DNA of 31,927 nucleotides from NCBI GenBank assembly GCA_041686955.1, contig JAWLCV010000048.1, positions 1 to 31,927 on the forward strand. Direction: 5' to 3'. Source of the DNA: UBA7803 sp041686955. Its GTDB lineage: Bacteria; Pseudomonadota; Gammaproteobacteria; Pseudomonadales; Azotimanducaceae. The position numbers and the translations under genes were made by a program. This document shows positions 23,488 to 31,877 of the stretch, one piece after another; positions within the stretch are counted from its first letter, which is position 1, and every line of letters starts with the position of its first letter. Under the pieces are notes generated by a model. The model had not been told where the DNA came from, ran no database searches, and worked only from the letters and a program-made list of their open reading frames with translations.

Positions 23488-25263
23488 TTGGGCATCGATG
23501 CGTGGATCACCATGGCCGTGGTCGCGGGAACCGTCGGCATGCTGGTCGGAACCCGGCTGGCCCCCGACCTCATCCTGGTGGCCGCGCTGACGGTGCTCAT
23601 GCTCTCGGGGGTGCTGACCCCGGGGGAGGCCCTCCTGGGGCTGGCGAATCCGGGGCTGGCCACCGTGGGTGTGCTCTACGTGGTGGCGGCCGGGCTGGTG
23701 GATACCGGCGGCATTCACCTGTTGGGATCGCGGCTGCTCGGCCATCCGAAATCCCTGGTGTCGGCGCAGCTTCGGCTCATGCTGCCCGCCACCGGGCTCT
23801 CGGCGTTCCTCAACAACACGCCGGTGGTGGCGATGCTGGTGCCTTTCGTCGAGGAGTGGGCCCGGCGCTGCCGGCTGCCGGTGTCCCGGCTGATGATTCC
23901 CCTGAGCTATGCCGCCATCTTCGGCGGCCTGACCACCATCATCGGTACCAGCACCAACCTCATCGTCAACGGCATGTTCGTCGACGTCTCGGCGGACGGC
24001 GGGTTCGGGTTCTTCGAGATCGGCCTCCTCGGTCTGCCCCTGGCGGTTGCCGGGACACTCTTCGTCGTGGTCACGGCGCGCTGGCTGCTGCCGGACCGCT
24101 CGTCTCCGCTGCGTCAACCCGAGCAGGTGCGGGAGTACACCCTGGAAATGCTGGTGGAGGAGGGCAGTCCCCTCATCGGCAGGAACCTGGAGGAGGCGGG
24201 TCTCAGGAACCTGCCCGGCGCGTTCCTGGCGGAGATCGAGCGCGGTGGCACCATCATGCCGGCGGTATCGCCCCGGGTGCGGCTGCAGGCCAACGACAGG
24301 CTGCTGTTCGTGGGGGTGGTGGATTCCGTCGTGGACCTGGTTCGGGTCAGGGGTCTGGTGCCGGCGCCGGACCAGCTCTTCAAGCTGGACGCGCCCCGCG
24401 CCGAGCGGCGCTTCTTCGAGGTCGTGGTCTCCCGCTCCAGCCCCATGGTGGGCCTCACCATCCGGGAGGGCCAGTTCCGCACCCGCTACGACGCGGTGGT
24501 CATCGCCGTGGCCCGCAACGGCATGCGGGTGCGGGGCAAGGTCGGCGACATCGAGGTGCTGGCGGGGGACACGCTGCTGCTGGAGTCGCGCCCCTCGTTC
24601 CTGACCCGTCAGCGCAACTCCCGGGACTTCCTGCTGGTCAGCGAGGTGCGCGGCGCGTCGTTGCCGCGTTACGAGCGCGCCTGGATTGCCATCGCCATTC
24701 TCGCCGTCATGGTCTCCACCGCCGCCTCCGGCATGCTCTCCATGCTCGAGGCGGCGTTGCTGGCGGCCGGACTCATGATCGCCAGCCGCTGCACCAGCGC
24801 CGGAGGCGCGCGCAGCCGGGTGGACTGGTCCGTGCTCACGGTGATCGGCGCGTCCCTCGGGCTGGGGGAGGCCATGGCCCGCAGCGGCGCTGCGGAGAGC
24901 ATCGCCTCCTGGTGGCTCGCCATGGCCGGGGACAATCCCTGGATCGCGCTGGCGGCCGTGTACCTGATTACCAGCTTCTTCACCGAGCTCATCACCAACA
25001 ACGCGGCCGCGGTGCTCGTCTTCCCCATCGCCGAGGCCACGGCCGCCGGCCTGGGGGTGAGCCTGTGGCCGTTCGTCGCGGTGGTGATGATGGCAGCCTC
25101 GGCCAGCTTCGCCACGCCCATCGGATATCAGACCAACTTGATGGTGTATGGCCCGGGGGGCTACCGGTTCACCGACTACCTGCGCATCGGCACGCCGCTG
25201 AACCTGCTGATCGGGGTGCTGGCGGTGCTGCTGGCCCCCATGATCTGGCCGTTCACGCCGTGA
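23488..25263 (+). CDS. SLC13-family transporter with two TrkA-C (RCK_C) domains
   Basis: The protein has 591 residues from TTG 23488, which follows GGGAG by 8 nt. The N- and C-terminal halves are hydrophobic and carry paired DASS-type motifs: LSAFLNNTPVVAMLVPFV and GTSTNLIVNG in the first, ELITNNAAAVLVFPIA and TPIGYQTNLMVYGPGGY in the second. Between them, residues about 214-287 and 308-371 form two RCK_C domains. Such proteins carry sodium-coupled dicarboxylates, sulfate or similar anions across the inner membrane; the RCK_C insert suggests ligand gating. The substrate is not readable. An 11-bp repeat array lies directly upstream. Homologues are often annotated as sulfate permeases, which is a guess here. 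Confidence 0.92.
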   Translation: MGIDAWITMAVVAGTVGMLVGTRLAPDLILVAALTVLMLSGVLTPGEALLGLANPGLATVGVLYVVAAGLVDTGGIHLLGSRLLGHPKSLVSAQLRLMLPATGLSAFLNNTPVVAMLVPFVEEWARRCRLPVSRLMIPLSYAAIFGGLTTIIGTSTNLIVNGMFVDVSADGGFGFFEIGLLGLPLAVAGTLFVVVTARWLLPDRSSPLRQPEQVREYTLEMLVEEGSPLIGRNLEEAGLRNLPGAFLAEIERGGTIMPAVSPRVRLQANDRLLFVGVVDSVVDLVRVRGLVPAPDQLFKLDAPRAERRFFEVVVSRSSPMVGLTIREGQFRTRYDAVVIAVARNGMRVRGKVGDIEVLAGDTLLLESRPSFLTRQRNSRDFLLVSEVRGASLPRYERAWIAIAILAVMVSTAASGMLSMLEAALLAAGLMIASRCTSAGGARSRVDWSVLTVIGASLGLGEAMARSGAAESIASWWLAMAGDNPWIALAAVYLITSFFTELITNNAAAVLVFPIAEATAAGLGVSLWPFVAVVMMAASASFATPIGYQTNLMVYGPGGYRFTDYLRIGTPLNLLIGVLAVLLAPMIWPFTP

Positions 25264-25316
25264 ACCTCCCGCATGGCCCTGCTATCCTCCGCCTTTCTCT
25301 GAACAAGGAGCCCAGC

Positions 25317-25697
25317 ATGATCTTCCGACTCCAACGGTCCGTCCTGAAGCTTTTCGCGGTCTGCCTCGTGGTCACCGCGCCGCTGGCGCCGGCTCGAGCC
25401 GCCATCGTCGGCACCGATGCCGCCATAGCCATGAGTCAGCGGGCGGATGCGGTGGCCCGGGTGAGCTCCGTGCTGATGCGCGACGACGTGCAGCATCGGC
25501 TGGAGAGCCTGGGGGTGGATCCGCAGCAGGCCCTGGAGCGGGTGAGCGCCCTCACCGATGCGGAGCTGGCCACTCTGGAGGCCCGGCTCGATGAGCTGCC
25601 CGCCGGCGGCTCGCTGCTCGGCGTGATCGGCGCCGTGCTGGTGGTGCTGATCATTCTCGAGATCCTCGGAGTCACCAACGTCTTCACCGGCATCTGA
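25317..25697 (+). CDS. PA2779-family membrane protein
   Basis: The protein has 126 residues from ATG 25317, with AAGGAG just upstream. A signal-like N terminus ends near ARA (residue 28). A helical region follows (QRADAVARVSSVLMRDDVQH, then SLGVDPQQALERVSALTD), and a C-terminal membrane helix (GVIGAVLVVLIILEILGVTN) closes the protein. This is the PA2779 family of unknown function, which is commonly encoded next to a PA2778-type C39-like peptidase, as here. A role as partner or substrate of that peptidase is plausible but unproven. Confidence 0.88.
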   Translation: MIFRLQRSVLKLFAVCLVVTAPLAPARAAIVGTDAAIAMSQRADAVARVSSVLMRDDVQHRLESLGVDPQQALERVSALTDAELATLEARLDELPAGGSLLGVIGAVLVVLIILEILGVTNVFTGI

Positions 25698-25785
25698 GCG
25701 GGCCGGGCGGCGCGCCCGGCGCCTGCGGCGGCTGGGCCGACTGCGGCCGCTGGCGCGGCCGGGACCGGCCGTCCTCCTGGCTCTC

Positions 25786-26673
25786 GTGCTCGCGGGGTGC
25801 ACGGCCTTCGCGCCGCCCCCGCCCCTCGGCTCCCGGCCCGTGGAGCTGGAGGCGACCCCGTTCTTTCCCCAGGAGGACTTCATGTGCGGGCCCGCGGCGC
25901 TCGCCACCGCCCTCGGGGCGAGCGGCGTGGCGGTGCATCCCGACGACCTCGCTCCCGCCGTTTACCTGCCCGAGCGGCGCGGCACCCTGCAGGTGGAGCT
26001 GCTGGCGGCGGCGCGCCGGCACGGACGTCTGGCGGTGCGGCTGCCCGAGACCCTGCACGCGGTGGTGACGCAGCTCGAGGCGGGCCGGCCGGTGCTGGTG
26101 CTGCAGAACCTCGCGTCCCGGCTGGTGCCGGTCTGGCACTACGCGGTAGTGGTGGGCTATCTCCCCGACGACGACCGCTTCGTGCTGCGCTCCGGGCGCG
26201 ACCGCCGCCGCCTGGCCGGCCGCGGCCGGTTTCAGGCGACCTGGGACCGGGCCGGCGACTGGGCCGTGGTGCTGATGGATCCCGCCGCCAGCCCGCGTGG
26301 GCTGCCCCCCGAGAACTATCTCCAGGCAGCCGCCGACCTGGAGAGCACCGGCGCCCATGCGCTGGCGCTGGAGGCGTTTCAGAGCGCGGTGCGGAGCTGG
26401 CCCGAGCAGCCCACCGCGCAGCTCGGCGAGGCCAACAACCTCTACTTTCTGGGCCGACTGGACGAGGCGGCGGCCGCGTATCGGCGCCTCCTCGGCCGTC
26501 ACCCGGACCACGAGGTGGCCATTCACAACCTGGCGACCCTGCTCCTGGAGCAGGGCAGAACCTGCGACGCGGCGGCGGTGGTCGCGGCCGCCCAGGGGTT
26601 GGAAGGACCGCTGCTGGATGCGGCACGGCAACGGGTGGCGGCCGCGCGCTGCGCCGATCCGGCTGGATCGTGA
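25786..26673 (+). CDS. PA2778-family C39-like cysteine peptidase with TPR repeats
   Basis: The protein has 295 residues if read from GTG 25786, but the true N terminus probably lies upstream. The frame before that codon encodes an Arg-rich then Leu/Val/Ala-rich stretch ending LVLAGC, a typical lipoprotein signal that this GTG would cut off. No ATG, GTG or TTG occurs in frame back to the stop at 25648-25650; CTG codons at 25723 or 25732 are candidates. FMCGPAAL holds the catalytic Cys34 and WHYAVVVGY the His118 (numbered from 25786). TPR-like helices fill residues 185-280. The fold fits bacteriocin-processing-type peptidases, and the lipid anchor suggests the periplasmic side of a membrane. 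It follows the PA2779-type gene. Confidence 0.85.
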   Translation: MLAGCTAFAPPPPLGSRPVELEATPFFPQEDFMCGPAALATALGASGVAVHPDDLAPAVYLPERRGTLQVELLAAARRHGRLAVRLPETLHAVVTQLEAGRPVLVLQNLASRLVPVWHYAVVVGYLPDDDRFVLRSGRDRRRLAGRGRFQATWDRAGDWAVVLMDPAASPRGLPPENYLQAAADLESTGAHALALEAFQSAVRSWPEQPTAQLGEANNLYFLGRLDEAAAAYRRLLGRHPDHEVAIHNLATLLLEQGRTCDAAAVVAAAQGLEGPLLDAARQRVAAARCADPAGS

Positions 26674-26685
26674 GCAGGCCCGCCG

Positions 26686-28152
26686 CTACGAGGTGACGGC
26701 GCCGTCCGCGCGCTCCCCGCCGGGCTGAGGGCCGGACGGGTTGGCGTAGCGGTCGTTCAGCGCCTGGACGAAACGGTCCGCGTCGGCGAGCACGGCATCG
26801 AGATGGCGTCGGGTGCGGCGGGTCCAGCCTCGCGGCTGGGACGATGCCAGGGAGCGCCACCACGCCTTGCGGTTGTCGCCGAAGGCGCTCAGCAGGAAAC
26901 CGCGGTCCGTCTCGTCGAGCGAGGCGTCGCGCCGCAGGCTCCGGGTGACGGAGCGTCCGGCCAGGCGCTTGATCAGCACGTAGACGTAGACGAGGAGGAC
27001 CACCACCACGGCGGCGACGACGAGCTGCGTGGTGCCCTCCAGCTCCGCCAAGGGGGTGAAGCGCAGCCCGTCCCAGTAGCCGCCGGAGATGCTCCAGATC
27101 AGAAACAGCGCCGCCAGCAGGCCGAACACGCCGAGGCTCGCCCACAGGGTGCGGCGGCGCCAACTCCTCCGCGCGGCGGCGATCCGTGGAACGATCCCGT
27201 CCCGGAGATGCCGCGCCGTCTTCTCCAGCACGCCGATCACGCGGTAGGCCCGTTCCACCTCCACCTGGGCGATGCGCGTCTCGATGTCCGCCAGGTCCTC
27301 GTCGCGTTTGCGCTGCAGGCGCTCGCGCACGGCCTCGTTCTCCATGGGCAGCGCCGCGTCCCGGGCATAGATCCGGTAGAAGCGTCCGGCGGTGAGGCCG
27401 TTCTGGGCCAGCGCCCGCTGCCACGCGGCCACCACTTCTTCGGGGTTGTCTTCCCGCGCGGTGTTGTCGATCTGGTTGAGGATGTAGAGGAACTTGTTCG
27501 CGTCGGGCCGCGTCACCGTCTCTGCCACCAGGTGCTTCAGGGTGTCGCCCATGGCCCCCGGCTCCGGGTGGCGCGCGTCGAAGAACACCAGCACCAGATC
27601 GGAGAGATCGATGATGTGGTCGATGATCAGCAAGGTGGACGTGCGCTGGGCGTCTGCATCGAAGCCGGGGGAGTCGATGAAGATCTTGCCGCGCAGGGGC
27701 TCCGCCGAGCAGGTCTTGAGCTGCAGATAGGAATCGACCCCCCGTCCTTCGCCATGGGCGACCCGCTCGATGTCGCGGCTGATCTGATAGAAGGGAAACC
27801 GCGGGTCGCTGTCGAGTGCCGAGCCCGGAAGCACCGCCGGCTGCTCGTCGCCGCCGTAACAGACCACCGTGAACTTGTCGTCCACCGCCTGATTGCCGGT
27901 GCGCTGCAGGTGCCTCCCTGCGTACTGGTTGAGAAACGTGGATTTGCCGGCGGAGAACGTGCCCAGCACCGAGATCACCGGCCACCAGGAGACGCGGGTG
28001 GCGAAGGAATCGTCCTCCGCCATGAGCCCCAGCCGGCGCGCCACCCGGTCGAGCTCCTGAAAGCTCTTCACCGCCCCGGCGAGCACCGGATTCTCCTGCT
28101 CGAGGTGCTCCTGGAGACGCCGGATCCGCTCCTGCGTGTTGGTTCTTGTCAT
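26686..28152 (-). CDS. Dynamin-like GTPase with two membrane helices
   Basis: The protein has 488 residues from ATG 28152; the open frame to 28389 is noncoding. The GTPase motifs are complete: GTFSAGKST (P-loop, 64-72), DSPGF (G3, 160-164) and NQID (G4, 226-229). A charged helical region (270-330) leads to two hydrophobic helices (about 334-355 and 376-395) and a basic C-terminal domain. This layout fits bacterial dynamin-family proteins of the YjdA/EHD-like type, which bind and remodel membranes; here insertion would be through the helices. Exact cellular function is unknown. The gene lies 70 nt downstream of a SAM methyltransferase on the same strand, and its end is 12 nt from the convergent peptidase gene. 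No second dynamin partner is adjacent. Confidence 0.87.
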   Translation of the reverse strand: MTRTNTQERIRRLQEHLEQENPVLAGAVKSFQELDRVARRLGLMAEDDSFATRVSWWPVISVLGTFSAGKSTFLNQYAGRHLQRTGNQAVDDKFTVVCYGGDEQPAVLPGSALDSDPRFPFYQISRDIERVAHGEGRGVDSYLQLKTCSAEPLRGKIFIDSPGFDADAQRTSTLLIIDHIIDLSDLVLVFFDARHPEPGAMGDTLKHLVAETVTRPDANKFLYILNQIDNTAREDNPEEVVAAWQRALAQNGLTAGRFYRIYARDAALPMENEAVRERLQRKRDEDLADIETRIAQVEVERAYRVIGVLEKTARHLRDGIVPRIAAARRSWRRRTLWASLGVFGLLAALFLIWSISGGYWDGLRFTPLAELEGTTQLVVAAVVVVLLVYVYVLIKRLAGRSVTRSLRRDASLDETDRGFLLSAFGDNRKAWWRSLASSQPRGWTRRTRRHLDAVLADADRFVQALNDRYANPSGPQPGGERADGAVTS

Positions 28153-28222
28153 CGGTGCGTCGTTCCGTGATGCGAGGACGCGCTTCCCCCGTCGATGGTC
28201 GTTGGCTGCAAATTCCGTTCCG

Positions 28223-29008
28223 CTACGGTTGACGAATGGCCAGGGTGGCCATGGACGTGGGCATGTAGCGGTCGAGGGGCGTCGCCCGCTCGTCCCAGCG
28301 GTCCTCGTAGAACCCGGCGATGACGAAACCGGCGGCGATCTGGCCGCCGATCTGGCTGTCCAGGCTGTGGCTGAACTCCAGCGCTTCACCGTTGGCCATG
28401 CGCCGCTCCAGGCGCTCTGCGGGCAGCCCGGACAGGTCGTCGTACGGCAGCGCGAACACCACCTCCAGGGGAGCGCCCTGCTCGATGGCTTCGTGGTCGA
28501 ACAGGAAGAAATCCGGGTTCATGAACCCCGCCAGCAGCCGCCCACCGGGACGAAGCACCCGGTGGCATTCCTGCCAGACCGGCCGGGGATCGGGAGCGAA
28601 CACGTTGGACACGGGGTGGAAGATCAGATCGAAGGAGCCCTCGGCGAAGGAGCCGAGGTCGGCCATGTCCCCCCGCACCGTGCGCAGCTCGAGTTCCTCC
28701 CGCGCCGCCACGTCGGCGTCCAGAGCGAGCTGCTCGTCCGAGGCGTCGAAGCTCACCACCTGGGCACCGGCGGCGGCCAGGACCGGCGCCTGCTGGCCGC
28801 CGCCGGAGGCGAGGCAGAGCACCCGGGCACCGGCGAGCTGACCGAACCACGACTGCGGTACCTGCCGGTTGGGGGTGAGAATGACCGACCAGTCACCGGC
28901 CCGGGCGGCGGCGATCACCGCCGCGGAGACCTGCTCGCACCAGCGGCTGGTGCCCGAGGTCGCCTGCCGGTTCCACGACCGGCGGTTGTACTCGAAAACA
29001 TCGGTCAT
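28223..29008 (-). CDS. Class I SAM-dependent methyltransferase
   Basis: The protein has 261 residues from ATG 29008. Motif I is VLCLASGGGQQ (63-73), followed by the acidic end of the second strand (VVSFDAS) and a post-motif region (DLIFHPVSNVF, then ECHRVLRPGGRLLAGFMNP). These are standard for small-molecule or lipid-type methyltransferases of the Methyltransf_11 group. The N terminus (MTDVFEYNRRSWNRQA) is typical of that group. The acceptor is unknown. It is divergent from the dodecin gene with a 151-nt gap and may be co-transcribed with the dynamin-like GTPase. Confidence 0.9.
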   Translation of the reverse strand: MTDVFEYNRRSWNRQATSGTSRWCEQVSAAVIAAARAGDWSVILTPNRQVPQSWFGQLAGARVLCLASGGGQQAPVLAAAGAQVVSFDASDEQLALDADVAAREELELRTVRGDMADLGSFAEGSFDLIFHPVSNVFAPDPRPVWQECHRVLRPGGRLLAGFMNPDFFLFDHEAIEQGAPLEVVFALPYDDLSGLPAERLERRMANGEALEFSHSLDSQIGGQIAAGFVIAGFYEDRWDERATPLDRYMPTSMATLAIRQP

Positions 29009-29159
29009 GAGCGGTCCTGCCGTCTGCGCTTCGAGGCACTGTAGCGGAAAGCGCCGCCCAGGTGGCGTCGTCATCACCGGCCTGCGTCTTCGCGCATCCA
29101 TCGTGGCGCGGTTTTTGCTCCTGACGGTGTGCTGCCGCAACGTCAGGGAGATGTGGAAC

Positions 29160-29363
29160 ATGAGCGTCGCCAAGACCATCGAACTCTCCGCCGACTCCGG
29201 GTCCAGCTTCGAAGATGCCATCCAGCAGGGCATCAAGAAGGCCGGCGAGTCTCTGGAGCACATCCAGCGGGCCTGGGTGAAAGACCAGATCGTCATCCTG
29301 AACGAAGGTCGCATCGAAGCGTACCGGGTTCACATGACCGTCACCTTCAAGGTCAACGATTGA
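29160..29363 (+). CDS. Dodecin, flavin-storage protein
   Basis: The protein has 67 residues from ATG 29160, which is 9 nt after GGGAG; an ATG at 29151 abuts that site and is less likely. SFEDAIQQGIKKAGESLEHI, then WVKDQIVILNEGRIEAYRVH and TVTFKVND, is the dodecin fold of one helix on a three-stranded sheet. Bacterial dodecins form hollow dodecamers that bind riboflavin, FMN or CoA and buffer free flavin. The Trp in RAWVKDQ corresponds to the residue that stacks on flavin. A strong terminator follows, so it is probably a single-gene transcript. Confidence 0.95.
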   Translation: MSVAKTIELSADSGSSFEDAIQQGIKKAGESLEHIQRAWVKDQIVILNEGRIEAYRVHMTVTFKVND

Positions 29364-29373
29364 TTCCCGCGCG

Positions 29374-29400
29374 CCCGCGGCCCTCGCCAGGGACCGCGGG
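29374..29400 (+). terminator. GC-rich hairpin after dodecin
   Basis: CCCGCGG (29374-29380) pairs with CCGCGGG (29394-29400), and CCCT pairs with AGGG inside, with a one-base bulge. No T-run follows; the main terminator is the next hairpin. Confidence 0.45.
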
Positions 29401-29419
29401 CCGCCACCGCGTCCCTGTT

Positions 29420-29462
29420 CCCCGGCCGAGCCTTTCCCCCCGGAAGCCGGCCGGGGTTTTTT
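29420..29462 (+). terminator. Rho-independent terminator after dodecin
   Basis: CCCCGGCCG (29420-29428) and CGGCCGGGG (29448-29456) form a perfect 9-bp stem with a 19-nt loop, followed directly by six T (29457-29462). It separates dodecin from the oligopeptidase gene. Confidence 0.85.
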
Positions 29463-29472
29463 CGCCCCGGTG

Positions 29473-29478
29473 TACAAT
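29473..29478 (+). promoter_or_regulatory. Candidate -10 box TACAAT upstream of the oligopeptidase gene
   Basis: TACAAT is preceded directly by TG and lies 41 nt before the GTG at 29514, just past the dodecin terminator. No good -35 is visible. The position fits an independent promoter. Confidence 0.4.
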
Positions 29479-29513
29479 TCGCCCGTCGCCGAACGAAGCC
29501 TGAGGAATCCGCC

Positions 29514-31646
29514 GTGAGCACCTCCCAAGCCCTCGAGCACCTGCGCCTGTTGGAGCAGACCGTGCAGGTGGGGCCCATCTCCCACCTGCCCGTGTGGCAG
29601 AACGTCACGCCGGAGCGGGTGGAGCAGGGGCTCGGGGCCCTCATCGAGGAAACGGAGGCCGCCTTCGCCGAGCTCGAGGCGCGCCACACGCCTACCTGGG
29701 AGGGGCTCATGCTGCCGCTCGAGGCGTTGCAGGACCGCCTCGGACGGCTGTTCGGCGCCGTGGTCCACCTCACCAGCGTCAAGTACAGCGACGCGCTGCA
29801 GGCAGCGTACGACGCGGTACGGCCGCGCTACGTGGCGCTCGCCAACCGCATGGGCCAGAGCGTGCCGGTCTTTCAAGGAATGGTGGTGCTGCGCGACGGA
29901 GCCGCGTGGAGCGGATTGGAGCAGGCGCAGCGGCGTATCGTCGACGAGTCCATCCGCGCCATGGAACGATCGGGGGTACATCTCGAAGGCGAGCCGCGAC
30001 GCCGTTTCCAGGAGATCAACGAGCGTCTCTCCGAGCTCGCCAACCGCTTCCAGACCAACCTGGTGAAAGCGGAGAAGGCCTCCCGCATCCGGGTGAGCGA
30101 GGCACAGCGGGTGAAGGGGGTGCCGGAGGCGGTGCTCGCCCTCGCCGCCCGCACCGCCCGCGAGGACGGGGTGGCCGAGGCCGCGGAGGCGTCGGGCCCC
30201 TGGCACTTCGTGGTGAACGCGGTGAACTACATGGCGGTCATCGAGCACGCCGAGGACCGCCGGCTTCGGGAGGAGTTCTACCGGGCGTATCGTGCCCGCG
30301 GCACCAGCCCCGAGTTCGACAACCGGCCGGTGCTGGAGGAGATGCTGCGGCTGCGTCAGGAGCAATCCCGGCTGGTGGGCTTCGACTGCTACGCGGAGCG
30401 GAGCATCGACGCCAAGATGGCGCCCTCGGTGGAGGCCGTGTGGTCGCTGCTCGGCGAGCTGGAAGCGGCGGCGCGGCCGGCGGCGGAGCGGGAGTACCGG
30501 GCACTGGTGGAATTCATGGAGCGGACCGGTGCCGAGGAGGCGGCGGATCCCCGGCCCTGGGACGTGCCCTACTGGACCGAGAAGCTGCGCAAGGCCAGCT
30601 ACGACTACGACAGCGAGCGGCTGCGGGAGTACTTCCAGATGCCCCGGGTCATGGAGGGGCTGTTCTCGCTGATCGAGAAGCTCTACGGCATGGAGATCCG
30701 CCGGGCCGAGGCCGGGGCGGCGCCGGTGTGGGACCCGAGCGTGGAGTTCTACCACGTGGTTCACCAGGGCGAGGTCATCGCCGGCTTCTACATGGACCCG
30801 TACGCGCGGCCGGGGGAAAAGCGCGACGGCGCCTGGATGAACACCGTGGTGGACCGCAGCCGGGTGCTGGCGGCCGAAGGCCGCTCTTCGTCGCTGCCCG
30901 TGGCCCTGTTCGTCATGAATGCGCGGCCCCCGGCCGAGGGACGTCCGGCGCTCATGTCCCTCGACGAGGTCCGTACCCTGTTCCACGAGTTCGGACATGC
31001 CATGCAGCACATGTTCACCCGGGTGGAGGAGGGCGGAGCCTCGGGCATGAACCTGGTGGAGTGGGACGCCGTGGAACTCGCCAGTCAGTTCAACGAGTAC
31101 TGGATGGAGCACAAGCCGTTCCTGCGCGCGCTCACCGCTCATGTGGACACGGGCGAGCCCCTGGACGACGCGACCCTGGAGCGGATTCTCGCCAGCCGCA
31201 ACTTCATGGTGGGCAATTCCACCCTGCGCCAGCTTCACTTCGCCAAGACCGACCTCACCCTGCACGAGCGTTACGGCCTGCCCGATGGCGAGGAAACCCG
31301 GAGCCCGTTCGACATCGAGGGTGAGATCGCCGCCGCAACCCTGGTGCTGCCGCGCTTGCCGGACGAGACCCTGCTGCCCGCCTTCGGCCATCTCTTCGCC
31401 GGCGGCTATGCCGCCGGTTACTACTCCTACAAATGGGCCGAGGTGCTGGCGGCGGACGCGTTCGCGGCGTTCAAGGAGGTGGGCCTGGACGACGATGAGG
31501 CGGTGCGGGAGGTGGCCGAGCGGTTCCGCGAAACCGTGCTGGCTCTCGGCGGCAGCCTGCCGGCCGCCGAGGTCTACCAACGCTTCCGTGGCCGAAATGC
31601 GACACCCGACGCCCTGCTCGCCGATCAGGGGCTGAAGCCGGCGTGA
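29514..31646 (+). CDS. prlC: Oligopeptidase A, M3 family metallopeptidase
   Basis: The protein has 710 residues (E. coli PrlC/OpdA has 680). It starts at GTG 29514 after TGAGGA. FHEFGHAMQHMF holds the zinc-binding HEFGH (H491, E492, H495), and WDAVELASQFNEYW supplies the third ligand near E521, as in thimet-type oligopeptidases. The closing GGYAAGYYSYKWAEVLAADAF is the substrate-site Tyr/Gly loop of the family. It degrades short peptides, including released signal peptides, in the cytoplasm. A GC-rich hairpin follows. In some gammaproteobacteria prlC is next to a methyltransferase gene (yhiQ), but the methyltransferase here does not look like that protein. Confidence 0.95.
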   Translation: MSTSQALEHLRLLEQTVQVGPISHLPVWQNVTPERVEQGLGALIEETEAAFAELEARHTPTWEGLMLPLEALQDRLGRLFGAVVHLTSVKYSDALQAAYDAVRPRYVALANRMGQSVPVFQGMVVLRDGAAWSGLEQAQRRIVDESIRAMERSGVHLEGEPRRRFQEINERLSELANRFQTNLVKAEKASRIRVSEAQRVKGVPEAVLALAARTAREDGVAEAAEASGPWHFVVNAVNYMAVIEHAEDRRLREEFYRAYRARGTSPEFDNRPVLEEMLRLRQEQSRLVGFDCYAERSIDAKMAPSVEAVWSLLGELEAAARPAAEREYRALVEFMERTGAEEAADPRPWDVPYWTEKLRKASYDYDSERLREYFQMPRVMEGLFSLIEKLYGMEIRRAEAGAAPVWDPSVEFYHVVHQGEVIAGFYMDPYARPGEKRDGAWMNTVVDRSRVLAAEGRSSSLPVALFVMNARPPAEGRPALMSLDEVRTLFHEFGHAMQHMFTRVEEGGASGMNLVEWDAVELASQFNEYWMEHKPFLRALTAHVDTGEPLDDATLERILASRNFMVGNSTLRQLHFAKTDLTLHERYGLPDGEETRSPFDIEGEIAAATLVLPRLPDETLLPAFGHLFAGGYAAGYYSYKWAEVLAADAFAAFKEVGLDDDEAVREVAERFRETVLALGGSLPAAEVYQRFRGRNATPDALLADQGLKPA

Positions 31647-31650
31647 CCAG

Positions 31651-31671
31651 GCGGGGGCCGCCGGCCCCCGC
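31651..31671 (+). terminator. GC-only hairpin after the oligopeptidase gene
   Basis: GCGGGGGCC and GGCCCCCGC form a perfect 9-bp stem around GCC, starting 4 nt after the stop codon. No T-run follows, so termination may be weak or Rho-assisted. The rest of 31672-31877 shows no gene and no clear promoter. Confidence 0.55.
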
Positions 31672-31877
31672 CACCCGCCCCGTTCCCGCAATCTTTGCCG
31701 GCGGCCGGCACATATTGCCCTCGTGACCTCTGCGCCCGACGCCGATCCGCCGGATTGTTCGACCTTTCCCGGCCACCGCCGCGGTTCAGGCACGGGCATT
31801 GCAACCTGCGTGGGCCCGCGCCGGCAGCCCGGCGTTGGAAGAACAAGTCTTTTCATGGAGCTCACGAGGTAAGAGAG

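Noticed and set aside
31707..31718. Sigma-54-like GGCAC...TTGC promoter before the last gene
   Set aside because: The GG and GC doublets are separated by 8 bases, not the required 10.
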